Shown here one piece after another: positions 26,698 through 36,386 of a DNA stretch of 45,657 nt (position 1 is its first letter; every line of letters begins with the position of its first letter). The DNA is from Desulfobulbaceae bacterium (GTDB lineage Bacteria; Desulfobacterota; Desulfobulbia; Desulfobulbales; Desulfobulbaceae), in NCBI GenBank assembly GCA_015489765.1, contig WFZC01000042.1, forward strand, positions 1 to 45,657, given 5' to 3'. The position numbers and the translations under genes are program-made. The notes beneath the pieces are model-generated. The model worked only from the letters and a program-made list of their open reading frames with translations. It ran no database searches and was not told the DNA's origin.

Positions 26698-27870
26698 TCA
26701 GGCTTCTATCTCGTGTTCGACCCCGATAGCTATCTTATAGAGGATGGTAAGGACAAAAAATCCCATCGCCCAGATGCCAAGAGCGATAAAAATCTCATTG
26801 GCAGTCGGATAATATTCGGTAATCTCACCAAGAGGATTTGGGACAAAACCACCAAGAACAAAGCCGATGCCCTTATCCAGCCAGAGAGAGATAAACAGGG
26901 CCGTACATCCTACCCCGAGCCAGAAATCACTCTGTCTGCGAGTATAGGGAATGGAGAGCAATGCCACCCCGACCACAAACAGGAGAACAAACATCCGCAT
27001 AAACGGGACCAGATTGTTGTAGACATGGCCGTCATGCTCCAGACCAAAGAACAGGTACTCAATGGTATGGATATGGCCAGGAATATTTGAATAGTAGGCA
27101 ACAAAAAACTCCAGGCCGACAAAAAACATGTTGGTCAGGGCCGCATAAAGGATAATGGTGGCCAGCTTGTCCAGAGCCTTTTTGCCGACATCAAAATTGG
27201 CGACCCGTTTCAGGATCAGGGCGACAACAACGATCAGGGCCGGACCGGCGGCAAAGGCTGAGGCCAGAAACCGGGGAGCGACAATGGCGGACAGCCAGAA
27301 ATGCCTGCCCGGAAGACCACAGTAGAGCATGGCTGTTACCGTATGGATGGAAACGGCAAAGGGAATGGAAAGATAGACGAAAAAATAGATCCACTTCGGC
27401 GGTTTGACCTCCTTGCGCTCGGCCGTCAAAATGACCCAGCCGCAGAGAATATTGAGGAAAAGATAGCCGTTGAGGACAATCATATCATAAAAGAGCATGG
27501 ATCTCGGCTGGGCATGCAGGATAACATTCAACATCCGCATCGGCTGCCCGAGATCAACGACAATAAAGCTCAGACACATGAGCAATGCCGAGATGGCAAG
27601 GAATTCCCCCAGGATGGTAATCCTGCCGAACGTCTTGTAATTATGAACATAATAGGGCAGCACCAGCATGACCCCTCCAGCGGCCACACCGACCAGAAAG
27701 GTGAACTGGGAGATATAGAGTCCCCAGGAAACATCACGGCTCATTCCGGTCAGTCCCAGACCATAATTAAACTGCCTGACATAACAGAAAGCAGCAATTG
27801 CCATAAAGATGCCGAGAAAGGCCAGCCACATCCAGTAGTATTTATTCCCTTTTAGCGCTTTTTCAAACAT
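26698..27870 (-). CDS. dsrP: DsrP, NrfD-family quinone-interacting membrane subunit of DsrMKJOP
   Basis: A 390-residue integral membrane protein with about ten hydrophobic helices, starting MFEKALKGNKYYWMWLAFLG. ATG 27870 follows TGAGGT at ideal spacing and gives the conserved family start; the in-frame ATG at 27885 overlaps dsrO. Conserved blocks include GLTGMSRDVSWGLYISQFTF, VDLGQPMRMLNVILHAQPRS and the central HFWLSAIVAPRFLASAF. NrfD-like subunits exchange electrons with the menaquinone pool and may move protons. It is the last gene of the operon, followed by a strong terminator. Confidence 0.95.
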   Translation of the reverse strand: MFEKALKGNKYYWMWLAFLGIFMAIAAFCYVRQFNYGLGLTGMSRDVSWGLYISQFTFLVGVAAGGVMLVLPYYVHNYKTFGRITILGEFLAISALLMCLSFIVVDLGQPMRMLNVILHAQPRSMLFYDMIVLNGYLFLNILCGWVILTAERKEVKPPKWIYFFVYLSIPFAVSIHTVTAMLYCGLPGRHFWLSAIVAPRFLASAFAAGPALIVVVALILKRVANFDVGKKALDKLATIILYAALTNMFFVGLEFFVAYYSNIPGHIHTIEYLFFGLEHDGHVYNNLVPFMRMFVLLFVVGVALLSIPYTRRQSDFWLGVGCTALFISLWLDKGIGFVLGGFVPNPLGEITEYYPTANEIFIALGIWAMGFFVLTILYKIAIGVEHEIEA

Positions 27871-27877
27871 GGCGACC

Positions 27878-28732
27878 TCATACAATATAAAAGACTGATG
27901 GATGGGTACCCGCGGAGGGTTTACGCTGAATGGTAAAATTGTCTCTCAGCACCTTTCTGATCTCAGAATCGGGATCATTCAAGTCCCCGAATATCATGGC
28001 CCTGGTCGAACCACAGACCTCAACACATTTCGGCGGCTTGCCAAGCCCGACGCGTTCGGCACAAAAGTTGCACTTCTCGACCACACCACGCATCCGGGTC
28101 GGGAAATGACGATTGATATGGTTCATATCCAGCCCGGCCCTGGGATCGCGCCAGTTGAAACTTCGTGAACCGTATGGGCAGGCGGCCATACAGAAACGGC
28201 AGCCGATACAGCGATGATAATCCATGGCCACGATACCGTCCTTGGTCTTGAAGGTCGCTCTGGTTGGGCATGCCTTGACACAGGGAGGTTCATCACAGTG
28301 ATTACAGAAGACAAGGACGTCACCAGCTTTTGTCATCCTGTCCTTGTAATAATCACTGTGTTCGGCAAAGGCCTTGTCGAATTCCGTCCGCCAGATCCAC
28401 TTGATCTCATCTTTTTTATTGGGGAAGTGAGGCACGTTGTGTTCCGCGTGACAGGCATGAACAATCTTTTCCATGAGCTCCGGCTGCTTTCTCAACTTTC
28501 GCAGGTCAACAACCATACCCAGACGCCTGCCTGTTGGAGCATTCTTTTCTTCATGTCCTGATGCGGCAGAATGCGTTTTGGCTCCAGGCGAAGCTGGGTG
28601 CTCACCATGGGCGGCCCTTGCCTGGGCCGGACTTGTACCCGAAACCAGCCGTTCAACAACGGCCGGTCCGCCAAGTCCGGCCAGGGTTGTTGCCCCGGCA
28701 ATTTTGAGGAAATTTCTTCTTTTGGTATCCAT
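27878..28732 (-). CDS. dsrO: DsrO, periplasmic iron-sulfur subunit of DsrMKJOP
   Basis: A 284-residue ferredoxin-type protein with a Tat signal (MDTKRRNFLKIAGATTLAGL, twin Arg at 5-6). ATG 28732 follows AAGGAGG, while the longer frame to 28759 overlaps dsrJ. Cysteine groups FCNHCDEPPCVKACP, HRCIGCRFCMAACPYGSR and EKCNFCAER with PKCVEVC bind [4Fe-4S] clusters. The N-terminal group is reduced to HACHAEHNVP. It should pass electrons between haem subunit DsrJ and DsrP on the periplasmic side. It is preceded closely by dsrJ and followed 7 bp later by the dsrP start. Confidence 0.95.
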   Translation of the reverse strand: MDTKRRNFLKIAGATTLAGLGGPAVVERLVSGTSPAQARAAHGEHPASPGAKTHSAASGHEEKNAPTGRRLGMVVDLRKLRKQPELMEKIVHACHAEHNVPHFPNKKDEIKWIWRTEFDKAFAEHSDYYKDRMTKAGDVLVFCNHCDEPPCVKACPTRATFKTKDGIVAMDYHRCIGCRFCMAACPYGSRSFNWRDPRAGLDMNHINRHFPTRMRGVVEKCNFCAERVGLGKPPKCVEVCGSTRAMIFGDLNDPDSEIRKVLRDNFTIQRKPSAGTHPSVFYIV

Positions 28733-28755
28733 CTGTATATATCCTCCTTCGCGGC

Positions 28756-29130
28756 TCACTCAACAGGGGCGACGTGACAATCCCAGCAATATGGTTTGAC
28801 CGATGCGTAGGTATGGCAGCGGTCACAGAATTTCTTTTTACTGGTATGGCACTGCATACAGGTGTTCATCAGGCTCTTCTGATACTTCATATCACCGATT
28901 TTAACATCAAATCCCCAATCTCCGTCACGAAGCACCTGATCACGCCACCTGTTCAACAACTGCATATGTTCAGCCCGCATATCTGCATCGGGCAACACAC
29001 ATTGCTTGTATTTTTTCGGCAGTTCCGGCTGCGGCACGGTCCCGGCATTGCCCCGGTTGTACCAGATGGGAAATGTGATAAACAGGACAAAAATAATCAG
29101 TCCCGGAATGATTTTACCACCATCATACAT
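28756..29130 (-). CDS. dsrJ: DsrJ, triheme cytochrome c subunit
   Basis: A 124-residue protein with an N-terminal uncleaved membrane anchor (IIPGLIIFVLFITFPIWYN) and exactly three haem c sites packed near the C-terminus: CMQCH, CDRCH and CWDCH. This number and arrangement is diagnostic of DsrJ. GGAGGA precedes the ATG. It faces the periplasm and links DsrO with DsrM/K across the complex. Confidence 0.96.
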   Translation of the reverse strand: MYDGGKIIPGLIIFVLFITFPIWYNRGNAGTVPQPELPKKYKQCVLPDADMRAEHMQLLNRWRDQVLRDGDWGFDVKIGDMKYQKSLMNTCMQCHTSKKKFCDRCHTYASVKPYCWDCHVAPVE

Positions 29131-29157
29131 TGTCTTTCCTCCACTGCTGGCAGGGAA

Positions 29158-30792
29158 TTAAAAAACCATGGTCCGAAGACCTTCGGTAAGATCCGCTCTC
29201 TTTTCACCTTCAATCACAAGGGCATTGCCGACCAGCTCACTGACCCCGCATACCTCGACATCGGGATTCCAATATTGCATAAGTGTCGTCAGGGTTGCCC
29301 GGTCAATGGCGCAGACACAGGCCAGCATGTTAACCGCATGCTTATCGGCAACATAACGAACGGCATTGGCGCGCGGCAGACCGGAACGCATTCTCAACTC
29401 CATGATTTCATCGGTGTTAAGCGCGGTTCCCGACCCACAGCAAAAGGTCTGCTCGCGGATGGTATTTTCCGGCATCTCCACCCAGTTATCAACGACATGG
29501 TCAAGGATATACCGCGGTTCTTCAAGCAGTCCCATGGCCCTGGCCGGGTTACAGGAATCATGAAAGGTTGCCTTGACATGGCTGTTCCTTGACTTGTCAA
29601 GTTTAATTTTGTTGTGATAAATCAAATCAGCCGTGAACTCGGAGATATGCACCATTTTCGTCGATCTGGCATTCTCGAAGACCGTACCGGTTATCGGTGA
29701 TTTGGGAACCTCAAGAAAATCGGCCGGCCCGTTCATGGTATCCATGTACTGATGTACCACCCGCCACATGTGACCGCATTCACCGCCGAGAATCCACTTG
29801 ACCCCCAGTCTTTTCGCCTCGGCATACATCTTGCCGTTAAGCTTCTTCATCATCTCGTTGGAGGTGAAAAGACCGAAGTTCCCGCCTTCGGAGGCGTAGG
29901 TCGACCATGTATAATCAAGACCGATGGCCTCGAACAGGAGGAGATAGCCCATACAGGTAAACAAACCCGGTTCAGCAAAGACATCGGCGGAAGGGGTGAT
30001 GAACAGGACCTCGGCCCCTTTCCGGTTGAAACTTGGTTCGATGTGAATTCCGGTCAGGTTTTCTATATCCTCGCAGAGAAAATCAATGTTTCCCTTAAAG
30101 GCCTGGGGGGTCAACCCCATATGGTTTCCTGTTCTGTTGGAATTGGCGACCGGCTCCAGGGCCCAGTTGATACCGCAGCCCACCAGGTGCAGCAGCTCGC
30201 GCAGCATCATGGTGATCTCGGCTGTGTCGATACCATAGGGACAGAACACCGAACAGCGTCGACACTCAGTACACTGATAGGCGTACATGAACCATTCTTT
30301 GAGGACGCCGACTGTCATTTCCCTTGCTCCGGCCATCCTGCCCAGGATCTTGCCCGCCTTGGTAAACTCCTGCCGATACACGGAACGGAGCAGCTCCGCC
30401 CTGAGGACCGGCATATTTTTCGGATCACCGGTACCAAGGAAAAAATGACACTTGTCAGCGCAGGCGCCGCAACGGACACAGCAATCCATAAAGATTTTCA
30501 GAGAACGGAACTTCCCCAGCCGTTCGGCAAGGCCGTTGATGATAATCTCCTTCCAGTTCTCCGGCAGCTTCCAGTCATCGTCTTCAGGGTTCCACTCACG
30601 AGCATTGGGAAAACTGACCCCGGCCTGACTGTCAAGATACTCCAGAATATTGGGTTTGGTTGGATAGGCGTAGTTACCGGGTTTGAAGACAACCGGTATA
30701 TCCATCCAGTCACGGGTCGGTATGGAACCGGTCATCAGGGAAGGCCCTTCAACCACACTTCGCGCCAACTTGTCTACCTTTACAACAGCCAT
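29158..30792 (-). CDS. dsrK: DsrK, HdrD-like cytoplasmic iron-sulfur subunit
   Basis: A 544-residue protein. Two [4Fe-4S] ferredoxin sites are CVRCGACADKC (105-115) with its fourth cysteine partner, and CTECRRCSVFCP (174-184). The C-terminal half carries cysteine-rich CCG-type domains (HDSCNPAR and FCCGSG), as in heterodisulfide reductase HdrD. This subunit is proposed to reduce the DsrC trisulfide formed by sulfite reductase. AAGGAAC precedes the ATG. It lies between dsrM (81 bp) and dsrJ (27 bp). Confidence 0.96.
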   Translation of the reverse strand: MAVVKVDKLARSVVEGPSLMTGSIPTRDWMDIPVVFKPGNYAYPTKPNILEYLDSQAGVSFPNAREWNPEDDDWKLPENWKEIIINGLAERLGKFRSLKIFMDCCVRCGACADKCHFFLGTGDPKNMPVLRAELLRSVYRQEFTKAGKILGRMAGAREMTVGVLKEWFMYAYQCTECRRCSVFCPYGIDTAEITMMLRELLHLVGCGINWALEPVANSNRTGNHMGLTPQAFKGNIDFLCEDIENLTGIHIEPSFNRKGAEVLFITPSADVFAEPGLFTCMGYLLLFEAIGLDYTWSTYASEGGNFGLFTSNEMMKKLNGKMYAEAKRLGVKWILGGECGHMWRVVHQYMDTMNGPADFLEVPKSPITGTVFENARSTKMVHISEFTADLIYHNKIKLDKSRNSHVKATFHDSCNPARAMGLLEEPRYILDHVVDNWVEMPENTIREQTFCCGSGTALNTDEIMELRMRSGLPRANAVRYVADKHAVNMLACVCAIDRATLTTLMQYWNPDVEVCGVSELVGNALVIEGEKRADLTEGLRTMVF

Positions 30793-30873
30793 TGCTTGTT
30801 CCTTATCCTCTTGGTGGTATGCACTCGATTAGTTATCAATCATCCCCGGGACGTCCGGAATGGAAGGCCCGAA

Positions 30874-31905
30874 TCAATCTTCCGCTGCCGCGCTTTCCTC
30901 AGCCGTCAATGGTTTTTCCACCGGAATCCCCTGCTCGACCATATCCTTTCTGAACTCATCTTCATAGGCGGCATAGGAATGTGGCTTGATGTCCGGGTTC
31001 CAGGGATTTATATGCCTGCGCATTCTGGTGTCATTGGCCATGTTTCTGGTGGGGCTGAGGAAAACACCCCCCATATGCATCAGTTTGGAAAACGGAAAAT
31101 AGACAAGAAGCGCGGAGACAAGAAACACATGAATATAAAAAATGGACCCGATATCAGCGCTGATAGTGGGATGAAACGTCACCCACCCCACGGCCAGACG
31201 CTTGATGGCGATGATATCAATACCGGAACGCAGGAAAAAGCGCATCAAAATGCCGGTCAAGACAATGGCGATAATCAGATAGAGGGGGAAATAATCATTG
31301 GGCTGGGAAATATAGCGGACATGCCGGTTGAAAAAACGGCGGCCGAGCAGCAGGAAGAGCCCGAGCAGAATGGTCACTTCCGTCAGATACATGGTCGGAG
31401 CGCCTATCTGCAGAATACCATCAAAAAATTCAATCCCTGTGATAACACCCGGCACCGGGTCCAGAAACAGCCGCATATGGCGCAGGACAATGACCAGAAA
31501 GCTGTAATGAAAGAGAATAGCAAAAAGCCATAACCACTTGCTGGATTCATAGGTCAGCTTGGGGCCCTTATAGATCATTGCCTTGGTATTGCGCCAGAGT
31601 GAACGAAAAAGCACTACTTCAAGGAACATACGGGCCATGACCTGGGGGGTGGTCAGGGGCGCCTCGAGTTTGTCATATTTGATCCAGGGCAGAGAAAAGC
31701 CCTGGCCGCAGGTTGTCGGGATTTTGAACGGCACCGGCGATCTTGCCCAGACAATCACCCGATAACAGAATCCGCCCAGAAAAACGACCATGGCCAGATA
31801 CGGGACGGCAATCCCGAAGATATACTGCATACCCGGAATACTTGCCCCAATCCATGAGAACAACACCAGGGCAACGACCGCCGCCAACGGGAAGGTGTAC
31901 TTCAT
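30874..31905 (-). CDS. dsrM: DsrM, cytochrome b-type membrane subunit
   Basis: A 343-residue membrane protein, NarI-like, with about six helices starting MKYTFPLAAVVALVLFSWIG. Histidines in helices (LFHYSFLVIVLRHMRLFLDP and YFPFSKLMHMGG) are the likely haem b ligands. It connects the menaquinone pool to DsrK on the cytoplasmic side. GAGGGAGTGA precedes the ATG. First of the five dsr genes, 72 bp after the RsbRD-N gene. Confidence 0.95.
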   Translation of the reverse strand: MKYTFPLAAVVALVLFSWIGASIPGMQYIFGIAVPYLAMVVFLGGFCYRVIVWARSPVPFKIPTTCGQGFSLPWIKYDKLEAPLTTPQVMARMFLEVVLFRSLWRNTKAMIYKGPKLTYESSKWLWLFAILFHYSFLVIVLRHMRLFLDPVPGVITGIEFFDGILQIGAPTMYLTEVTILLGLFLLLGRRFFNRHVRYISQPNDYFPLYLIIAIVLTGILMRFFLRSGIDIIAIKRLAVGWVTFHPTISADIGSIFYIHVFLVSALLVYFPFSKLMHMGGVFLSPTRNMANDTRMRRHINPWNPDIKPHSYAAYEDEFRKDMVEQGIPVEKPLTAEESAAAED

Positions 31906-31977
31906 TGATCACTCCCTCGCTTTAAATGAAAACGATAACATTATGCATTATGATTCAACCCGCAACCAGGTCTGCCG

Positions 31978-32523
31978 TCAGCTGGTTTCAACCCCGGCAC
32001 AACCGGTTTTTTTATTGCCTGCCAGTGCAGAGGCGCAGGCGGAGTCGGTCAGAATATAGCGACCGCTTTTTATCTCATGAACCCGGTTCTTATATAACAG
32101 TTCCCGGCATTCCGAATAGAGATCAAAGGCCAGCAGGGCCAGCCTGTCGACATCGCAGTCGAAATTATCCAACTCTTCAGCAGACGGCCTCTTGTTCCTT
32201 CCGCTCCCCAGTACCTGCCTGATCACCCACTTCAGTTCCAGAATCGGCGCAACTGCCTGTGAAGGTGAGAATTCCTGCACAGCCCGAATACGAATGACCT
32301 GGTCCAGCGGTGCCAGCATCTCCTTTGGATCCGCCTTGTCCAACAACAGATCAAAGAGCCGGGTCAGTCCTTCACGAATATTGACGCCAACCGGATTGGC
32401 AAACCTGTCGCCCGAGCTTTTGAAAAAACCGGAGGCAATATAACTGTTAAGCGTCCGGTCGATCCAGAGAGACAGAATCTTCTTTTTGTTACTCTGTAAT
32501 GTCTCTTTCAGGCCGGTCACCAC
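31978..32523 (-). CDS. RsbRD N-terminal domain-like protein upstream of dsrMKJOP
   Basis: A 181-residue soluble, mostly helical protein starting with GTG (VTGLKETLQSNKKKILSLWI). The pattern of a helical globin-like bundle (FANPVGVNIREGLTRLFDLL, SPSQAVAPILELKWVIRQVL) resembles the RsbRD N-terminal domain, a sensory fold of stressosome co-antagonists; no STAS domain follows. In sulfate reducers a gene of this kind often precedes dsrM, and here it shares strand and promoter with the operon. The role is unproven; a sensor or assembly factor for the complex is inference. The C-terminal 25 residues hold three cysteines (ACASALAGNKKTGCAG region). Confidence 0.75.
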   Translation of the reverse strand: MVTGLKETLQSNKKKILSLWIDRTLNSYIASGFFKSSGDRFANPVGVNIREGLTRLFDLLLDKADPKEMLAPLDQVIRIRAVQEFSPSQAVAPILELKWVIRQVLGSGRNKRPSAEELDNFDCDVDRLALLAFDLYSECRELLYKNRVHEIKSGRYILTDSACASALAGNKKTGCAGVETS

Positions 32524-32569
32524 AGTTCAATAATTTTGCTGATTATCTTCAAAGAAAAATGAATGGCGA

Positions 32570-32598
32570 TTCATATCATGTTCAACGGCTGATTTCAA
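32570..32598 (-). promoter_or_regulatory. probable promoter of the RsbRD-dsrMKJOP operon
   Basis: On the minus strand TTGAAA (32598-32593) and TATGAA (32575-32570) are separated by 17 bp. A start near 32562 leaves about 40 nt to the GTG at 32523. Confidence 0.55.
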
Positions 32599-32607
32599 GG
32601 GAAAAAA

Positions 32608-34740
32608 TTATTCGTCCCTATCCCTTGCTCGGCGCAGCCCAGAGGCATGGTCCATCAAAAGAAGGCCTACACCGACAAAGGGATCATCCTTTACCTGTTC
32701 AAGAAGACTTTTTTTCTCTTTTTTCCCGTTAAGATCATCATCCAGGCCCGCTCCCATCAGACCGGCAGCTTTTGCCTCTTCCCTTGCCTTTTTGGCTTCG
32801 GCCCGTTCCTTTTCCAAACCGGCAAGAAAATCCGCAACCTTTGTTTTCTCCCGGCGCTGCCTTGCCTTTTCAGACAACTCTTTAATCTCCTGAAATTTTT
32901 TATTGGCGGCAATCCACCTTTCCGCCAAATTGCGGGCCTTGTCCACAGCAAAGGAAAATCCCGGCCATGGCTCATAGGCAACAGCCTGAACGGTATCCCA
33001 AGGCAGTGAATAATCCATGTATTTTTCCCCGGTTTTCAGGTAATCGAGCATACTCGGTGCAACAATATCCGGTTCTACCCCCTTGTACTGGGTCGAACCG
33101 CCGGTGATCCGGTAAAATTTCTGAATGGTCACCTTGAGCGCGCCAAGATCATCATATTTTTTCAAATGAAATAAAGGCAGATTGCGATTTAAATCAATAA
33201 GCGCCTGGACCGTGCCCTTGCCATGGGTATGTTCACCGCCAATTATGATTGCCCGGCCGTAGTCCTGGAGTGCCGCGGCAAGAATTTCCGATGCCGAAGC
33301 GGAAAACTGATTGACCAGAACAACAAGGGGACCGTCATAGACAACATTTGGATCCCGATCTTCCAGGATACGGATCATCCCCCGGGAATTTTTCACCTGG
33401 ACGACCGGCCCGCCGGGAAGAAACAAACCGGAAATATCGACCGCATCCGTCAGGGCCCCGCCCCCATCATTACGCAGATCCAGGATCAAGCCGCTGATAC
33501 CCTTCTTCTTCATCCCGACCAAGGCATGCCGGGTATCATCGGTCACATTTCTGCCGGAGCCGGCGGCATCTCTTGGCGCATTAAAATCCCTATAAAAACT
33601 TGGAATCTTGATATAGCCGACCTTTCTCCCCCCATGGCCGGTAACAACTGCTGATTTTACATAGGTTTCCTCGATTTTAACCACATCCCGGACGATGGGG
33701 ATAACCTGCTTGACCCCATCGGGTTTACGTACGGTCAGAATGACCTCGGTTCCCTTGGGTCCACGAATATAGCTGACCGCCTCCCGAATCCGCATATCAT
33801 TGATATCAACGGGCTTACCGCCCTTTTCCGCCACGGACAGGATAATATCTTCTGCCTGCAGCTGCCCCTGCCGTTCGGCGGCGCTTCCGGGAATGATACG
33901 CACCACCTTGATATGACCGTCATCTTCCCTGAGCAGGGCGCCGATACCCTCGAGTGATCCGGACATATGGATATCAAAGTCCTCTTTGGAGGTCGGCGGC
34001 AGGTAATTGGTATGCGGATCAAAGGCCCGGGCCACGGCATCAAAGTAGCGGTTATAATGCTCCTGGCGGGTTTCCTTGAGTAACCTGTCGAAATAGTGAA
34101 GATTGCGTTCGCGCACTGTTGCAAGTGCGGTTTTCCAGACCGGACTGTCGATGATGGAGATCTTTTTCTTTGCTTTCTTTACCGAGATGTCTTTCTTTTT
34201 CTTTTCCTTGTCGAGATCATTGAGATATTCGTCAAGGACCTGAAATTTCAAAACCCGGCGCCACCTGTCTGCAAGTTCTTTTTTACCAGTGGTCCAACTG
34301 ATTTTTTTGGGATCCGATTCAAGATACTCTTTGCGTTCCGGATCAAAGCCCTTGTCCATAATCGGACCAAGCATGGCCTTCACCTGACGGATCCGGTCGT
34401 TTAAAATCTGCATACCGGCATCCGGCAAAACCATCCTGCCCCGCAGCAGTTCATCATCTATATGGTCGGCAAAGGCCTCCAGCTCATCCACGTCCGATTG
34501 CAACAGAAAACGTTTACGGGGATCGAGCTGACGCAGGTAGAGGGTAAAGGCCCTTTCCGAAAGCGCATCATCAAAGGGAATATGGCTGAAATGCTGGGCC
34601 GGCAACTGATGGCTCAACATGTAGGCGATAAGCCGATTGCGGGCGGGATCAAACTTGATCGGCTTCACATTTGCCCATGCCATTGTCGATGACAGGGTCA
34701 TAAGTATCAGCCAGCCTGTAAAATAACGCATGATGCGCAT
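32608..34740 (-). CDS. prc: carboxyl-terminal processing protease (tail-specific protease, Prc/Tsp type)
   Basis: A 710-residue S41 peptidase with a signal peptide (MRIMRYFTGWLILMTLSSTM, cleavage near AWA). A PDZ domain occupies about 262-340 (EGIGALLREDDGHIKVVRII). The catalytic core has Ser482 in FSASASEI and Lys508 in HGKGTVQ, the expected Ser/Lys dyad. The length matches E. coli Tsp (682) plus a Lys/Glu-rich tail, so this is the long Prc type. It acts in the periplasm, trimming envelope proteins. It follows yedF by 48 bp. Confidence 0.94.
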   Translation of the reverse strand: MRIMRYFTGWLILMTLSSTMAWANVKPIKFDPARNRLIAYMLSHQLPAQHFSHIPFDDALSERAFTLYLRQLDPRKRFLLQSDVDELEAFADHIDDELLRGRMVLPDAGMQILNDRIRQVKAMLGPIMDKGFDPERKEYLESDPKKISWTTGKKELADRWRRVLKFQVLDEYLNDLDKEKKKKDISVKKAKKKISIIDSPVWKTALATVRERNLHYFDRLLKETRQEHYNRYFDAVARAFDPHTNYLPPTSKEDFDIHMSGSLEGIGALLREDDGHIKVVRIIPGSAAERQGQLQAEDIILSVAEKGGKPVDINDMRIREAVSYIRGPKGTEVILTVRKPDGVKQVIPIVRDVVKIEETYVKSAVVTGHGGRKVGYIKIPSFYRDFNAPRDAAGSGRNVTDDTRHALVGMKKKGISGLILDLRNDGGGALTDAVDISGLFLPGGPVVQVKNSRGMIRILEDRDPNVVYDGPLVVLVNQFSASASEILAAALQDYGRAIIIGGEHTHGKGTVQALIDLNRNLPLFHLKKYDDLGALKVTIQKFYRITGGSTQYKGVEPDIVAPSMLDYLKTGEKYMDYSLPWDTVQAVAYEPWPGFSFAVDKARNLAERWIAANKKFQEIKELSEKARQRREKTKVADFLAGLEKERAEAKKAREEAKAAGLMGAGLDDDLNGKKEKKSLLEQVKDDPFVGVGLLLMDHASGLRRARDRDE

Positions 34741-34788
34741 GGTGGACTCCGGGTAAAAGAGACGGGGATGTATACTGATCAGGGCCTG

Positions 34789-35415
34789 TTACAAGGGACT
34801 CACCAGCTTGCCGGCTTCACTCATAGCGGTCATAATCTCATGCATGTTGGAGATATGCCCGACCCTGATTTTGGATTTCAACTGAAAAAAATCGAGACAG
34901 GTGCCGCAGGCGAGGATCTCAACCCCTTTTTTCTGCAGGGCGGCCAGGGCCTCCAATGCCCCTGATTTCTCGGCGACCAGCTTGACCCCTGAATTATAAA
35001 AGATGATTTTGGACGGCAGGGGATCGACCTGTTCAATGGTCTGGATATATGTCTGCAACAGGGCCCATCCCAGCTCATCACTACCGCGACCCATTGAATT
35101 GGAAGAGATCACATATACCAGCCCACCTGCAGCGGGTACTGTACAACCATAATCAGCCGGCTGAAAATCTTGGTCAACTACGTTGTGTCCTGCCTGAATC
35201 GTTATCTGAAAACACTCGTTTTCAGAGGGGTCAACCAGGACTTCACAACCGCGGCTGCGGGCAAAACGGGTTACATTGTCCCGCGATGCTTCATTATCAA
35301 CAATAACCCGCAAATAGTCGGCGCCCTGTTCAAGGGCATCTTTTGTTTTAATAACCGGTTGCGGGCAAGTAAGACCCGTGCAGTCAAGTGTTTGTATTTT
35401 TTTGTCTTTGCTCAT
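34789..35415 (-). CDS. yedF: YedF-type sulfurtransferase-like protein (TusA domain plus DsrE-like domain)
   Basis: A 208-residue protein from ATG 35415, preceded by GGAAGAA. The first 75 residues are a TusA/SirA domain (LDCTGLTCPQPVIKTKDALE) with the CPxP active-site cysteine. The second half resembles DsrE/DsrF-like proteins and ends in SEAGKLVSPL; it contains ILACGTCLDFFQLKSKIRVG with conserved cysteines. This two-domain layout is that of YedF, which often co-occurs with selenium metabolism genes; no selD or selA is in the window. A sulfur or selenium carrier role is likely. Confidence 0.9.
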   Translation of the reverse strand: MSKDKKIQTLDCTGLTCPQPVIKTKDALEQGADYLRVIVDNEASRDNVTRFARSRGCEVLVDPSENECFQITIQAGHNVVDQDFQPADYGCTVPAAGGLVYVISSNSMGRGSDELGWALLQTYIQTIEQVDPLPSKIIFYNSGVKLVAEKSGALEALAALQKKGVEILACGTCLDFFQLKSKIRVGHISNMHEIMTAMSEAGKLVSPL

Positions 35416-35462
35416 AATTTCTTCCATTTCCGAAAAGAAATGATCCGGTTCTTATGATCTGA

Positions 35463-36386
35463 TTACAGATCAATCTTCATTCCTTCACGGGCAAAAAATA
35501 TCGTGGTATCGTCCGGGCTTCCATCGGTACAGTAGAGAGTCGTCAACTCGTCCAGATGCGTATCCGTACGTTCAGGATCATGATGGAACAGGGCCAGCCT
35601 TTTCACACCCGCCCGTTTGGCCGCACTGATGGCATGCTCTATGGAGGAATGGCCCCATCCTATTTTGCCGTCGTTATATTCCTGTTCCGTATACTGCGCA
35701 TCATGCACCAGCAAATCGGCGCCGGCGAAAAAATCTTCCAGCACCTGGTTCTGTTCCCGGGCCGCCAGCTCCCCCTCATGGGCCATCAGTTCATCATAGG
35801 AGGGATCGGCGGGATCGGTGACAAAGAGGTTACGAAACGGCTCGGTATCATAGGCGGTGCAGAATACCGCCCCCCGGAAGGAGAAACGATAGCCAAGGGC
35901 CGTTATCGGATGGTTGATGATGGCGGTCGAGAGAACAATACCATCACCAAGATCAATATTCGGTTCTTCCCGCAACCGCTTATACTCAATGGAAGCGGCA
36001 AGTTCGCCCATGTTGACAGGAAAATAGCGGTATTTCATCTGGCCGCCGACCACCTCTTCAAGGGGATCGTCCTCATAGGTTACCGGCCCGTATACCTTGA
36101 TTGTTGTTCCGGGAATATAGGCAGGAACAAAAAAAGGAAATCCCATGATATGGTCCCAGTGGGTATGGGAGAGATAGATTTCGGTGGAGATGGGACCGCG
36201 GGGAAGATCATGGGCCATCATATGCCCCGCAAGCTCCCGGATTCCCGAACCGGCATCAATAATGATATGGCGGCCCACCTCGGGAAAGCGCAACTCTATA
36301 CAGGCTGTATTGCCCCCGTATTTCATGGTTTGGGGACCTGGGCACGGTATTGACCCGCGCACCCCCCAGAACCTGACCTGAATCAT
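35463..36386 (-). CDS. metallo-beta-lactamase-fold hydrolase
   Basis: A 307-residue protein from ATG 36386, giving the conserved start MIQVRFWGVRGSIPCPGPQT. The metal-binding motif is LSHTHWDHIMGFPF (HxHxDH), with the later ligands in IINHPITALGYRF and LLVHDAQYTEQEY / GWGHSS. This subfamily (MBL fold, phosphoribosyl-1,2-cyclic phosphodiesterase-like or cNMP phosphodiesterase-like) hydrolyses phosphodiesters; the substrate here is not known. It lies 47 bp upstream of yedF on the same strand. Confidence 0.88.
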   Translation of the reverse strand: MIQVRFWGVRGSIPCPGPQTMKYGGNTACIELRFPEVGRHIIIDAGSGIRELAGHMMAHDLPRGPISTEIYLSHTHWDHIMGFPFFVPAYIPGTTIKVYGPVTYEDDPLEEVVGGQMKYRYFPVNMGELAASIEYKRLREEPNIDLGDGIVLSTAIINHPITALGYRFSFRGAVFCTAYDTEPFRNLFVTDPADPSYDELMAHEGELAAREQNQVLEDFFAGADLLVHDAQYTEQEYNDGKIGWGHSSIEHAISAAKRAGVKRLALFHHDPERTDTHLDELTTLYCTDGSPDDTTIFFAREGMKIDL

